Below are positions 1 through 10,192 of a stretch of DNA of 64,000 nucleotides, one piece after another. Position numbers and translations under genes: made by a program. The DNA comes from an uncultured Lachnospiraceae bacterium (lineage in GTDB: Bacteria; Bacillota; Clostridia; Lachnospirales; Lachnospiraceae): positions 24,536 to 88,535 of the forward strand of contig CAMNSD010000016.1 in NCBI GenBank assembly GCA_946554445.1. The letters are read 5' to 3'. The notes under the pieces are model-generated. The model saw nothing but the letters and a program-made list of their open reading frames with translations, ran no database searches and was not told the origin of the DNA. Position 1 is the first letter of the stretch. Each line of letters opens with the position of its first letter.

Positions 1-567
1 CTTTTCTCCAGAAAGCACAGAAACATCCCGGAAAATACCGGCGTCGGGCAGTCTCGGCCCCCAGTCCCAGCCAAACATACAGTGGGCCTTACGCAGATGA
101 GGAAATCCTCTCATGCAGTCCGTAGAACCGCCCGTATAGACCTTCTGATTCTCCGCCTCAATAAAACGTGTGGGCGAGGCTATCTCTACCCGCAGTTCAT
201 TCTCTCCCACCCTGGCGATCTCCTCAATCGCAAACTCCCAGACTCGGTGCATGTTGTCTACATGACCGAGCCAGACATCATTGAGATAGATATCCGCCAG
301 TGTGTCAATCCCGTCAAAGCGAAGCAGTAAAAAATCACTCTCCACCTGCTGACTGCTGAGGGTAAAGGTTGTCCGAAACCGGAAGTCATTTTCCATCAGC
401 TTCAGTGCCGTCAATTCGTTCATCCCATCAAAGGGATCCGGTATCAATCCGCGAGAAAGCAGATTGCCATAAACGGAACCGGGAATGACAGCCGGCATCT
501 CCTCCTGCGTAATGCCATAAACGTTCTCCCCCACAATCTGCATCTTCCAATTGTTGCCGTTCAACAT
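1..567 (-). CDS. Glycoside hydrolase family 2 beta-mannosidase, N-terminal part (3' end truncated by window edge)
   Basis: Not in the ORF track because no stop lies inside the window. Minus-strand translation from ATG at 567 gives MLNGNNWKMQIVGENVYGITQEEMPAVIPGSVYGNLLSRGLIPDPFDGMNE...HCMFGWDWGPRLPDAGIFRDV, typical of GH2 mannosidases. Confidence 0.85.
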   Translation of the reverse strand, partial: MLNGNNWKMQIVGENVYGITQEEMPAVIPGSVYGNLLSRGLIPDPFDGMNELTALKLMENDFRFRTTFTLSSQQVESDFLLLRFDGIDTLADIYLNDVWLGHVDNMHRVWEFAIEEIARVGENELRVEIASPTRFIEAENQKVYTGGSTDCMRGFPHLRKAHCMFGWDWGPRLPDAGIFRDVSVLSGEK

Positions 568-848
568 CTTTTTTTTTCATATACCTGTCTCCTGTAATAG
601 AATTATTGTGCAATATCTCAATTCCCATTCGCCTTTCGTGAAACTGCCTTTATCATAACGAATATTTACCCGTTTGTCACTTTCTTTTCTGTGGGAAATA
701 TGATATAGTTGACGCAGACTCAGCAGTCTGCGTCCCAAGAATTGCTCCGCAATTCTTGCTGAAATTTCCAAGGATTACAGCTTCTGTGATTTGAGTTTAC
801 TGACGCAGACGCAGACGTAGATCTAAAACAATAGAAAAGAGGTTTTTT

Positions 849-1193
849 ATGGAACGGTCTTCATCTAATTCTGATCAAAATTCTCATAAGAGAACCCCAA
901 AACAGATTGCGGCGCTTATCTGTGTGATTTTGTTGGCCGCTATGTATATAGTTACCTTGATCGTGGCCTTTCTGGATCTTGGCGATGCGGGGCGGCTTTT
1001 TGCCGGTTGTCTTCTTATGACGATTGCCCTGCCTATCTTATTGTGGATTTACATCTGGCTCTATGGGATTTACCGCAACAAACATAATATGGCGTCTCTT
1101 GATATGCTGCACAGCGACACCTACACCGGCACCAATCTGGAACCGGACAGTGCTGCCAGCGAAGAAAACCTCAACAGTACCGACCATCCGTAG
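849..1193 (+). CDS. Small membrane protein, two predicted TM segments, hypothetical
   Basis: 114-aa ORF with an AGAGGTTTTTT RBS-like upstream region and hydrophobic segments AALICVILLAAMYIVTLIVAFL and LLMTIALPILLWIYIWLYGI. Confidence 0.7.
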   Translation: MERSSSNSDQNSHKRTPKQIAALICVILLAAMYIVTLIVAFLDLGDAGRLFAGCLLMTIALPILLWIYIWLYGIYRNKHNMASLDMLHSDTYTGTNLEPDSAASEENLNSTDHP

Positions 1194-1261
1194 AGAATTT
1201 TCTTATACCACAAAAAGGAGCGGGCACGCCGCTCCTTTGACATAATATCCATATCTGCCAT

Positions 1262-1837
1262 CTATCCGCACATCGTAAGAAACATCTCATGAATCCTGTT
1301 ATCCGTATCCAACTCCGGATGAAAAGCCGTCCCCAGTTGATTCCCATACCGTACAGCCACAATTTTATCTGCAACCCGGGCCAATACCTCCACATCCTGC
1401 GAGACTTCTTCCACATAGGGCGCACGGATGAAAGTCATGGGCACTGTGCCAATTCCTTGAAACGCCTCCTCTACATGGAAACTACCCAGCTGTCTGCCAT
1501 AGGCATTCCTCCGCACCCGCACCGGCAAAGTGCCCAGCCAGACATGTTGGTCATTGCCAATCTCTCCTGCCAGAAGAATCAATCCCGCACAGGTGCCCAA
1601 GACCGGCAGGCCGTTTCTGATCTTATCCCGCAAAAGTTCCAGCATCTCTAATTCCACAAGCAGTTTTCCCTGGACTGTGCTCTCCCCGCCTGGCAGGATC
1701 ACGCCGTCAAAATCCTGCATCAGATCAGCCTTCTGCCTAAGCGCGACACATTCTGCGCCCAGCGTCCTGATTCGTTCTATCTGTTCGGCAAAAGCGCCCT
1801 GCACGGCGAGAACTGCTATCTTCTTACCTTTTCCCAT
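1262..1837 (-). CDS. pdxT: Pyridoxal 5'-phosphate synthase glutaminase subunit PdxT
   Basis: KIAVLAVQGAFAEQ, LPGGEST, GTCAGLILLA, FHPEL motifs; adjacent to pdxS. Confidence 0.96.
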   Translation of the reverse strand: MGKGKKIAVLAVQGAFAEQIERIRTLGAECVALRQKADLMQDFDGVILPGGESTVQGKLLVELEMLELLRDKIRNGLPVLGTCAGLILLAGEIGNDQHVWLGTLPVRVRRNAYGRQLGSFHVEEAFQGIGTVPMTFIRAPYVEEVSQDVEVLARVADKIVAVRYGNQLGTAFHPELDTDNRIHEMFLTMCG

Positions 1838-1838
1838 A

Positions 1839-2717
1839 TCATAGTCCCCGCTCGGCCATCAAGAGTTCTATCTCCTGTTCATTAATGCCGACCATCGCTT
1901 CTCCCAAATCCTCTGACAACTCTGCAAGCAGTTTGTTATCCTGATAGTTCGTCACAGCCTGCACGATTGCCGCCGCACGTTTTTGGGGATTTCCGGATTT
2001 GAAGATACCGGATCCCACGAAGACGCCCTCCGCTCCCAACTGCATCATCAGGGCCGCATCCGCGGGTGTCGCCACGCCACCTGCCGCAAAATTTACCACA
2101 GGTAGTCTTTTCTTCTCATGCACATACGCCACCAGTTCATAAGGCACAGCGAGCTGTTTCGCCTCCTCATACAGTTCATCCTCCCTCATAGAAGAAATTT
2201 TCGCAATCTCACTGTTCATCCTGCGCATATGTCGTACCGCCTGCACCACGTCCCCAGTACCCGGCTCGCCCTTGGTGCGAATCATGGCCGCCCCTTCATT
2301 GATCCGCCGAAGTGCCTCTCCCAAATCTTTGGCGCCGCACACAAAAGGCACTTGGAACTGCTTCTTATCAATATGATACACATCGTCTGCCGGAGATAAG
2401 ACTTCACTCTCATCGATATAATCAATCTCTATCGCCTCTAAAATCTGCGCCTCTACAAAATGTCCAATCCGGCACTTAGCCATCACGGGAATCGAGACTG
2501 CTTCCTGAATGCCTTTGATCATTTTCGGATCGCTCATTCTGGATACCCCGCCAGCCGCACGGATATCTGCCGGAATCCTCTCCAACGCCATGACTGCGCA
2601 GGCTCCCGCTTCCTGTGCGATCCTAGCCTGTTCAGGTGTGGTCACATCCATGATGACGCCGCCTTTTAACATCTGTGCCAGCTGTTTATTCAAAGTATAT
2701 CTATCTTCGCTCATCAT
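1839..2717 (-). CDS. pdxS: Pyridoxal 5'-phosphate synthase subunit PdxS
   Basis: [46 protein letters not shown] is highly conserved PdxS sequence; start chosen at the ATGATG after AGGAG. Confidence 0.97.
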   Translation of the reverse strand: MMSEDRYTLNKQLAQMLKGGVIMDVTTPEQARIAQEAGACAVMALERIPADIRAAGGVSRMSDPKMIKGIQEAVSIPVMAKCRIGHFVEAQILEAIEIDYIDESEVLSPADDVYHIDKKQFQVPFVCGAKDLGEALRRINEGAAMIRTKGEPGTGDVVQAVRHMRRMNSEIAKISSMREDELYEEAKQLAVPYELVAYVHEKKRLPVVNFAAGGVATPADAALMMQLGAEGVFVGSGIFKSGNPQKRAAAIVQAVTNYQDNKLLAELSEDLGEAMVGINEQEIELLMAERGL

Positions 2718-2880
2718 AATCTCCTTTTCAGAATTTTTGCACAATGATCAATACCTTGTGCTATTTTGCTGTCCATCTGGTTTTAAATGTTTCACAGTAC
2801 TGTTTCTGAAAAAGAATTATAAAAACAAATATGGCATTGTTAAATATCCAGTTTTGATATTTTTAACAATGCCAGTTTCG

Positions 2881-3861
2881 TTATTTTTTAGAGGCGGCGT
2901 ATCTTTTCAGTATCGGCTTTTCTATCAGGTTATGTATCAGTAATGCCGTAATGGTGACGCCGATTATTAAAGTAATCACCTGGCCCCAGTTATCACTTAC
3001 CAAAGAAGCCGGAATAAAGTTCTTACCTAAGAATATCGGATGAATCAAATAAACATCATAAGTATATTCATCCAAAATATCTATCACTTTTTGCAACATT
3101 CTGTTATGGATTGTAATATCCAGCGATGTAACCAAAAGTACACCAAATAGCATTAACCAAAATGTCTCATTATATAAGCCCCCATCCATAAAACAAAACA
3201 CGCTACCCATTTCACATAGCAAAAGAAAGGTTCTCTCTTTTTTCCTCCCCTCACACACCGCATAGTATGCCACGATGCCAAACACAAAATAATGCAGGCA
3301 CCCTACAGATAACAAATTGTCTAAATATCTCATTCTCATCACCGCTTCGCCAGACGCAAACAAGACAAACCATAGAATAAGAGAATGCCTGAAATTTTTG
3401 ATATATTTTTTTAACAGCGGAACTAAAAGATAGAAAAGGGCAAAACAACTCATCGTCCACGTTGCACCCAGATTTTGCCAGAAACCATCATTGGTTGGCA
3501 ATGTATTGTTTACCATAAATATATATCTGAACCACTTAACGTAAGAACTTAGCCCCCCCCCCGGCGTATCCCGCAAAATAAACTGATGTAAAACAAACCA
3601 GTACAAAATAACACTATAATACAAGGGTAAAATGCGGATTATTCTGCCCTTATAGTATTTCACACAATCCAAATGATCCACTTTTTCCAGTGATAAGAAA
3701 GTCACATACCCACTAATCAGAAAAAATAAATATACGCCTTTGGCACCGTGTTTTGCAGCAGACATCAGGGCATTGTCCCAGGTTACCTGTTGAGATATAT
3801 GTACAAGTAAAACCCCAAAACATCCTATAATCCGTAGACACTGTATATTCTGTTGTTTCAT
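2881..3861 (-). CDS. Acyltransferase 3 family membrane protein (paralog 1, contains G10 tract)
   Basis: MKQQNIQCLRIIGCFGVLLVHISQQ...FFLISGYVTFLSLEK, multi-TM, acyltransferase-3 pattern; tandem paralog of the next ORF. Confidence 0.88.
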   Translation of the reverse strand: MKQQNIQCLRIIGCFGVLLVHISQQVTWDNALMSAAKHGAKGVYLFFLISGYVTFLSLEKVDHLDCVKYYKGRIIRILPLYYSVILYWFVLHQFILRDTPGGGLSSYVKWFRYIFMVNNTLPTNDGFWQNLGATWTMSCFALFYLLVPLLKKYIKNFRHSLILWFVLFASGEAVMRMRYLDNLLSVGCLHYFVFGIVAYYAVCEGRKKERTFLLLCEMGSVFCFMDGGLYNETFWLMLFGVLLVTSLDITIHNRMLQKVIDILDEYTYDVYLIHPIFLGKNFIPASLVSDNWGQVITLIIGVTITALLIHNLIEKPILKRYAASKK

Positions 3862-3898
3862 TTTGATCTCCATTCCATTTGTATAAATCAGACTTCTA

Positions 3899-4879
3899 CT
3901 ACTTTTTAGCCTTAGCGTATCTCTTTTGTATCGGCTTTTCAATCAAATGGTGTATCAATAATGCTGTGATTGTGGTGCCGACTATTGCTGTGATTACTTT
4001 CCCAAAGTTGTTATCAAGCAGAGAAGAGGGAATAAAGTTTCTTCCCATGAACAATGGATGAATCAAATAAATATCATAAGTATATTCATCCAGGACATCT
4101 ATCACTTTTTGCAACATTCCGTTATGGACTGTGATATCCAGCGATGTGACTAACAGTATCCCAAAAATCATCAGCCAGAATGTATCATCATATAGTCCGT
4201 ACAACATTAAAAAGAGCAAGAGTCCTATTACACACAGTAAAAGATATTCCCTCTCCTTTTTCCTTCCCTCGCGCACTGCAAAATAGGCCGCAATGCCAAA
4301 CACAAAATAGTGCAGGCACAATACTGATGAGTTGTCATAAACATTCCAGATTCCTATCACTGCCTTTCCGGCCACAAAGAGTATCAACCACAAAATAAGG
4401 GAATGCTTAAAATTTTTGATATATTTTTTCAGCAGCGGAACAAGCAGATAGAAAAGGGCAAAGCAGCTCATTGTCCATGTCGCACCCAGATTTTGCCAAA
4501 ATACATTGTCTGCCGGCAGCGTGTTATTTACCATAAACACGTACCTGAACCATTTAATAAAAGAACTCATCCCTTCCCCTGGCATATCTTTCAAAACAAA
4601 CGAATGCACAATAAACTGATACAATATAATGGTATAATACAAAGGTAAGATACGGACCATTCTACCTTTATAATATTTTACACAATCCAGACGTTCCATT
4701 TTCTCTAACGATAAAAAAGTCACATATCCACTAATCAGAAAAAATAAATAAACGCCTTTGGATCCATAACATGCAAGAGACATAATCGGATTTTTCCAAG
4801 TCAAACAACCAGACATATGTACAAATAAAACCCCAAAACATCCTATAATCCGTAGACACTGTATATTCTGCTGTTTCAT
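3899..4879 (-). CDS. Acyltransferase 3 family membrane protein (paralog 2)
   Basis: MKQQNIQCLRIIGCFGVLFVHMSG...; near-collinear with the neighbouring paralog. Confidence 0.88.
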   Translation of the reverse strand: MKQQNIQCLRIIGCFGVLFVHMSGCLTWKNPIMSLACYGSKGVYLFFLISGYVTFLSLEKMERLDCVKYYKGRMVRILPLYYTIILYQFIVHSFVLKDMPGEGMSSFIKWFRYVFMVNNTLPADNVFWQNLGATWTMSCFALFYLLVPLLKKYIKNFKHSLILWLILFVAGKAVIGIWNVYDNSSVLCLHYFVFGIAAYFAVREGRKKEREYLLLCVIGLLLFLMLYGLYDDTFWLMIFGILLVTSLDITVHNGMLQKVIDVLDEYTYDIYLIHPLFMGRNFIPSSLLDNNFGKVITAIVGTTITALLIHHLIEKPIQKRYAKAKK

Positions 4880-5715
4880 TTCTTATCCCTCTCATCCACA
4901 GAAATCAAATCCTTCACCACTTCCCCTGCGATCATAAGTCCCGCCACGGATGGCACGAAAGCTACGCTTCCAGGAACCGCTCTTGCTCTCTTATGATTAC
5001 TCCCCGCAAAATTTCCGTTTCTATCATCATCCATATCACTTCCGAACACAGCACACTCCCCGGCATTCTCTCTTTTTTTCTCCAGCATACCATCTTGCGG
5101 CAGACATAAAGGCTCCTCTTCCGAGTACACGACCTTCAAATGTTCCACATTCCGCTTTTTTAACTCCCTGCGCATGACTCTTGCCAGGGGACATACCTTT
5201 GTCTCATAAAGATCCGCCACCCGGAAAGCGCCTGCATCCAGTTTATTACCGGCGCCCATACTGCTGATGATCGGAACCTGTTCCGCTTTGGCCTTTAAAA
5301 CCAATTCTATCTTAGCCGTCACGGTATCCACCGCATCCACCACATAATCATACTGTGCAAAGGGAAACTGTCCCGCATTTTCCGGCAGGAAAAAGCAGTT
5401 ATATACCTCTACGACAGCCTGCGGATTAATCGACAGAATCCGCTCCCGCATCACTTCCGTCTTATAACGCCCTACCGTCTCATGGGTTGCGATAATCTGG
5501 CGGTTTAAGTTAGTCAGACTCACTTTGTCCGAATCAATCAGATCCAGCACCCCAACTCCACTCCTGGCAAGCGCCTCGCAGACATAACCGCCCACGCCGC
5601 CGATGCCAAAAACCGCCACCCGTGCCCTGGCAAGCCGCTCCATCGCAGTATCTCCTAATAAAATTCTTGTCCTTGCAAACTGATCTTCCACGTCACCCCT
5701 CATTTCCACGTACAT
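4876..5715 (-). CDS. tcdA: tRNA threonylcarbamoyladenosine dehydratase (TcdA/ThiF-HesA family)
   Basis: ARVAVFGIGGVGGYVCEALARSGVGVLDLIDSDKVSLTNLNRQI, E1-like fold. Confidence 0.88.
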   Translation of the reverse strand: MYVEMRGDVEDQFARTRILLGDTAMERLARARVAVFGIGGVGGYVCEALARSGVGVLDLIDSDKVSLTNLNRQIIATHETVGRYKTEVMRERILSINPQAVVEVYNCFFLPENAGQFPFAQYDYVVDAVDTVTAKIELVLKAKAEQVPIISSMGAGNKLDAGAFRVADLYETKVCPLARVMRRELKKRNVEHLKVVYSEEEPLCLPQDGMLEKKRENAGECAVFGSDMDDDRNGNFAGSNHKRARAVPGSVAFVPSVAGLMIAGEVVKDLISVDERDKK

Positions 5716-5889
5716 TCTATCTTAACTTTGCCGGGACAGTCTACTGCCATCCTCCACATATACTGTCATCGTGCAGCTTCTCGAATCTGCATGTATAATC
5801 CAATCAGTCATCTAGAACTCTGCCATTATGTCATAGTTTAACAAAATTTTCGCATATTCAACAATGTTTTACATGGGCCGTGCACTTTT

Positions 5890-6495
5890 TTACGCATCGA
5901 CACCAAGCTGCCGCAGTTCCTCAATAGCCTGTGCCTGATTGTGAAAATGAATCGTATGAATGCCAAATTTCTCCGCCCCCTCCAGATTACATACGGTATC
6001 ATCCAGGAAAACACATTCTTCCGGTATCAGTTCATATCGATCAATCAGCAATTGATAAATTTCCGGCATGGGTTTAATGACTTTCTCTTGATAAGACAAG
6101 ATGCCGCCATCCATATAGGGAATAAAATCAAGCGCCTGCGCACAATCCGTCTCCGATGCCTTGGAAAAATTGGACAGGTACAGGCAGCGATAGCCCTTAC
6201 TCTGTAATTCTTTGATCCAGGGAATCGCGTAATCATTGCGGCGCACCATGGTGTTTTTATTCTCCAACACTTTTCTTAAGATATCCTCAAGTTCCGGATC
6301 ACTCTCAATAAACTTCTGCATCACTTCCTCATCCGTCAACACACCTCTGTCATATTCACACCAGGCCGGATTTTTAACCGTAGCGTTTGCAATCCTCACA
6401 AAGGTTTCCTCATCGTAGCCAAAACTCCTGTAATGCTCCTCCCAGGTAAAATCAGCCAATACATTGCCAATATCAAATATAATTGTGGTAATCAT
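5890..6495 (-). CDS. HAD family hydrolase
   Basis: IIFDIGNVLADF, YLSNFSK, FLDDTVCNLEGAEKFGIHTI. Confidence 0.88.
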   Translation of the reverse strand: MITTIIFDIGNVLADFTWEEHYRSFGYDEETFVRIANATVKNPAWCEYDRGVLTDEEVMQKFIESDPELEDILRKVLENKNTMVRRNDYAIPWIKELQSKGYRCLYLSNFSKASETDCAQALDFIPYMDGGILSYQEKVIKPMPEIYQLLIDRYELIPEECVFLDDTVCNLEGAEKFGIHTIHFHNQAQAIEELRQLGVDA

Positions 6496-6668
6496 AATTT
6501 CATCCTGCCCCCGGATTGATATAAATTTCTCTTTATTAATATTACATTATAATATATTCCCTATTATTCTACAAGATATTATGTAAACCAAGCCCTTCGT
6601 ATCCATTATATCCCATTTCTCATTTGGTTTAGTTAACATAATTTCTTGCACAAGTTTACATAACTTCT

Positions 6669-7574
6669 TCACATTCCCCTATTATCCACAAAATCCGTCT
6701 CCATCAGCTGCAGCAGATTTCTTGCCGCTGCAGAGAGCGGATTCTTAGGATTGGTTACCACGCTGAAATGCCGTTTGGGAATGATTCTGTTAAACCGCAG
6801 TTCAAACAGTCTGCCGTCCTCCAGATATTCCCTGGCAAAATCACGCATCACACATCCGACTCCCAAATTGCGCAGGGCAAACTGCACGATCATATCGCTG
6901 GTAGCCAACTGGAATTCCGGCTGGATATGCACTCCGTTTTGTACCAGAAAAGTATCCATATAATTTCTGGTACTGGTGGCCCCATCCAGATAGATAATCG
7001 GCATCTTCTCCAGTTCCTGCAAATCCAACATATGATTCTTATAGCGGATGAATTTTCTGCCCGCCACAAACACATCCTCTATCTCGCGCACCTGCACGGC
7101 GCACAAATCTTCCCGCTCATCAAAAGGCGTGCTGACTACCCCCAGATCAATCTTATTATCCCGTAAATTCGTCAGAGTCTCCGGCGTAGGTCCATTGCTG
7201 ACATTCACCTTGATGGCCGGATAACGTTCATGAAAAAGTTCCAGATAGGGAAGCAGATAAAACTGCAGCGTCATGTCGCTTGCGCCGATATGAATCTCTC
7301 CCAATTCCAGATTCAACATCTGCTTTAGGCGCTGTTCTCCCAGCGCAATCTGTTCGCAACCCTTGGCTACATAACCGTAGAGGACTTCTCCCTCCGCTGT
7401 CAGCCGTATGCCCCGCGAAGCCCGCACAAAGAGTTTCGTCCCCAGCGCTGTTTCCAACTGTTTCAAGGACTGACTCACCGCCGGCTGGGAAATCATCAGT
7501 TCCCCCGCCGCCAGTGTCAGGCTTCCGGTCTTTGCCACATGATAGAACACTTTATAGTATTCCAGGTTTTCCAT
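6669..7574 (-). CDS. LysR family transcriptional regulator
   Basis: N-terminal HTH YKVFYHVAKTGSLTLAAGELMISQPAVSQSLKQLETALGTKLF. Confidence 0.93.
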   Translation of the reverse strand: MENLEYYKVFYHVAKTGSLTLAAGELMISQPAVSQSLKQLETALGTKLFVRASRGIRLTAEGEVLYGYVAKGCEQIALGEQRLKQMLNLELGEIHIGASDMTLQFYLLPYLELFHERYPAIKVNVSNGPTPETLTNLRDNKIDLGVVSTPFDEREDLCAVQVREIEDVFVAGRKFIRYKNHMLDLQELEKMPIIYLDGATSTRNYMDTFLVQNGVHIQPEFQLATSDMIVQFALRNLGVGCVMRDFAREYLEDGRLFELRFNRIIPKRHFSVVTNPKNPLSAAARNLLQLMETDFVDNRGM

Positions 7575-7700
7575 AGTTTACATAACTCCAAAATATGTCT
7601 CTCTTATTTTCACAACTCTAAACATTTTTATCTTCAATAGTTTACATAACACTGCAAATTCACATTCTACAGTTTACAAAAATCAAGATAACCCTCACTC

Positions 7701-8666
7701 TTACTTCCATACTCCCAGGGACCTTTTGCCATATTTTCTTCCCCACAGACATAGGACCGCACAGCCTATAAGAAGCACACCATCCGCCAAGATAGTTCCC
7801 TCGATACCAAACCCTACGTTATAGGCAAAACTGTTCTGCGCCGATGCCGCATCAAGCTTAAATACCGAGTAAGGCACCACCATACCGCTGTTTGGCAATC
7901 CAAACAGGATGTTCTGGGTAAAATTCCACATGGCATGGACTGCAAAGGCGCACCATAAACTGTCCATATAATAGACCAGAAGAGAAAAGAGGATTCCAAA
8001 CAAGAAAATATTTAAGATGGACAGCACCGTGACACCCTGGTTAAAAAGGTGCAGCACAGCAAAAAACAAGGAATTGCCCACAATGGCAAACACTGGCCTG
8101 CGGGAACCCTTGAGAAGCATCTGGTATAAAAATCCCCTGCATACCAGTTCCTCCGCCGATGACTGGACAAACACCAGCACGAAGATCACCAAAAGGGAAA
8201 CCGGCCTGACGCTTTCAAACCGCAGGGCAATATCCTGATGCAGACTGGCTGCCAGAATACAAGCGCCGTTTAACCCAAAGCCGACTACTAAGCCAAGCAG
8301 GAGATTCCTCCAATTATTTCCCGCAGACTTTCTACCCAAGGTTTGAAGAATCGCTCTTCTTTTACCGCTCATGCCGATAAATAGCAGCGTGACAATCCAG
8401 ATTCCGATAAACACCGCATATAGGGAAGCCGTGTACCAAACGTCATATATTTGTTCTATATAGCTGCCCAGACAAATGCTGAAGATGCCAACCAGGATGC
8501 CTCCCAGCATCTGTCCCGCCATCACCAATATCACCGCTTCCAGATACAGGATTGGCAAAGTCTCTCCAAGCCGCCGTCTTCTCAAGGCATCCTCCTGCGA
8601 CATCATCCTGTTATTTCCGGTATCTGTTTGGCCTTCCCTGTTTTCGCCACTTACGCCGTTTTCCAT
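7701..8666 (-). CDS. CPBP family intramembrane protease-like protein
   Basis: Multi-TM; SSAEELVCRGFLYQ and FAVLHLFNQG motifs. Confidence 0.85.
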   Translation of the reverse strand: MENGVSGENREGQTDTGNNRMMSQEDALRRRRLGETLPILYLEAVILVMAGQMLGGILVGIFSICLGSYIEQIYDVWYTASLYAVFIGIWIVTLLFIGMSGKRRAILQTLGRKSAGNNWRNLLLGLVVGFGLNGACILAASLHQDIALRFESVRPVSLLVIFVLVFVQSSAEELVCRGFLYQMLLKGSRRPVFAIVGNSLFFAVLHLFNQGVTVLSILNIFLFGILFSLLVYYMDSLWCAFAVHAMWNFTQNILFGLPNSGMVVPYSVFKLDAASAQNSFAYNVGFGIEGTILADGVLLIGCAVLCLWGRKYGKRSLGVWK

Positions 8667-8696
8667 TTCCTCAGTTCTCCATTCGCTGTTCTACAT

Positions 8697-9989
8697 CTAA
8701 TTCTGCAGAGGACTCTTCCTGTAAATGATATCCTCCCTGCCCGGTCCGTTGGATACCATGGTGATCGGATATCCAATCTGTTCCTCGATAAATTCCACAT
8801 ACTTACGACAGTTTTCCGGCAGTTCCTCATAATTCTTGATGCCCCGGATCTCGCACTTCCATCCTGGCATCTTCCGAAGCACCGGCTTTGCCTTCTCCAA
8901 TTTACAGGTGACCGGGAAATCCGTTGTCACTTTCCCATCCACCTCATAGCCCACACACACAGGAATCTCATCCAGATACCCCAGCACGTCAAGCACCGTA
9001 AAGGCCACGTCCGTGGTCCCCTGCAGACGGCATCCGTACTTGGAAGCCACACAGTCAAACCATCCCATCCTGCGGGGGCGTCCTGTGGTAGCGCCAAACT
9101 CGCCGCCATCTCCGCCGCGCCTGCGCAGTTCATCCGCCTCGTCCCCAAATATCTCGGACACGAAAGCTCCGGCTCCCACCGCGGAAGAATAAGCCTTACA
9201 TACGGTGACGATCTGTTTGATCTCATAGGGCGGCAGCCCTGCGCCGATGGCGCCATAGGCCGCCAGGGTGGAAGAGGACGTCACCATCGGATAGATACCG
9301 TGATCGGGATCCTTCAAAGTACCAAGCTGCCCCTCCAACAGGATTGTCTTTCCCTCTTTCAATGCTTTGTCCAAATAAGCGGAAACATCGCATACATAAG
9401 GCTCTATCATTTTCCTGTACTCTCTCAAAGTCGTCAAAAGTTCTTCTGGCTGAATCAAGGGTTTATGATATAAATGCTCCAAAATGACATTCTTGGTCTC
9501 ACAGATGCGCGCCGTTTTCTCCTGCAGCAGTTCCTCATCAAACAATTCGCTGACCTGGAAGCCAATCTTCGCAAACTTATCAGAATAAAAAGGGGCAATT
9601 CCCGATTTCGTGGAGCCAAAAGATTTTCCGCCCAGACGCTCCTCCTCGTACTGGTCAAAGAGAATGTGATAGGGCATCACCATCTGGCATCTGTCGGATA
9701 CCAGTATCTTCGGCATGGGAACATTTTTGTCCGTAATAGATTTAATCTCATTCATCAGAATCGGAATATTAAGCGCCACGCCATTTCCGATAATGCTGGT
9801 GGTATGACCGTAAAACACGCCCGATGGCAAGGTATGCAGGGCAAATTTGCCATAATTGTTGACGATCGTATGTCCCGCGTTCGCACCGCCCTGAAACCGT
9901 ACAATGATATCCGCCTCCTGTGCCAGCATATCTGTGATCTTACCCTTGCCTTCATCGCCCCAGTTGGCGCCCACTACTGCTTTTACCAT
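8697..9989 (-). CDS. purA: Adenylosuccinate synthase
   Basis: VKAVVGANWGDEGKGKITD, GGANAGHT, TTGRPRRMGWFD; start trimmed to MVKAVVGANWG. Confidence 0.97.
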   Translation of the reverse strand: MVKAVVGANWGDEGKGKITDMLAQEADIIVRFQGGANAGHTIVNNYGKFALHTLPSGVFYGHTTSIIGNGVALNIPILMNEIKSITDKNVPMPKILVSDRCQMVMPYHILFDQYEEERLGGKSFGSTKSGIAPFYSDKFAKIGFQVSELFDEELLQEKTARICETKNVILEHLYHKPLIQPEELLTTLREYRKMIEPYVCDVSAYLDKALKEGKTILLEGQLGTLKDPDHGIYPMVTSSSTLAAYGAIGAGLPPYEIKQIVTVCKAYSSAVGAGAFVSEIFGDEADELRRRGGDGGEFGATTGRPRRMGWFDCVASKYGCRLQGTTDVAFTVLDVLGYLDEIPVCVGYEVDGKVTTDFPVTCKLEKAKPVLRKMPGWKCEIRGIKNYEELPENCRKYVEFIEEQIGYPITMVSNGPGREDIIYRKSPLQN

Positions 9990-10192
9990 ATGAAATTCCT
10001 CCCGTGATCTTATAATAGATTCGTAAGCTGGTTTGTCTCTGCCTTGAGATACCAACAGGGGCTGATTGTAAAAAACCAGCCCCTGTTTCTTACTATATGA
10101 TTATAGACCACGCTCATACATAAGTAAAATCAATATTTATTATATATATTATAAGATATAATTATATTTTTGTTGTGACTATTCTATACTGG

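Noticed and set aside
82-330. Plus-strand 82-aa ORF at left edge
   Set aside because: Antisense to the truncated GH2 mannosidase reading frame.
569-580. Nine-A run between an upstream out-of-frame ATG and the GH2 ATG, considered as translational phase switch
   Set aside because: The run lies outside the coding frame and A9 at an RBS/start spacer is common; insufficient evidence.
10060-10105. AACAGGGGCTG...CAGCCCCTGTT hairpin between rarA and purA, considered as riboswitch
   Set aside because: A single simple hairpin; most likely a terminator or leader stem, with no purine-riboswitch core.
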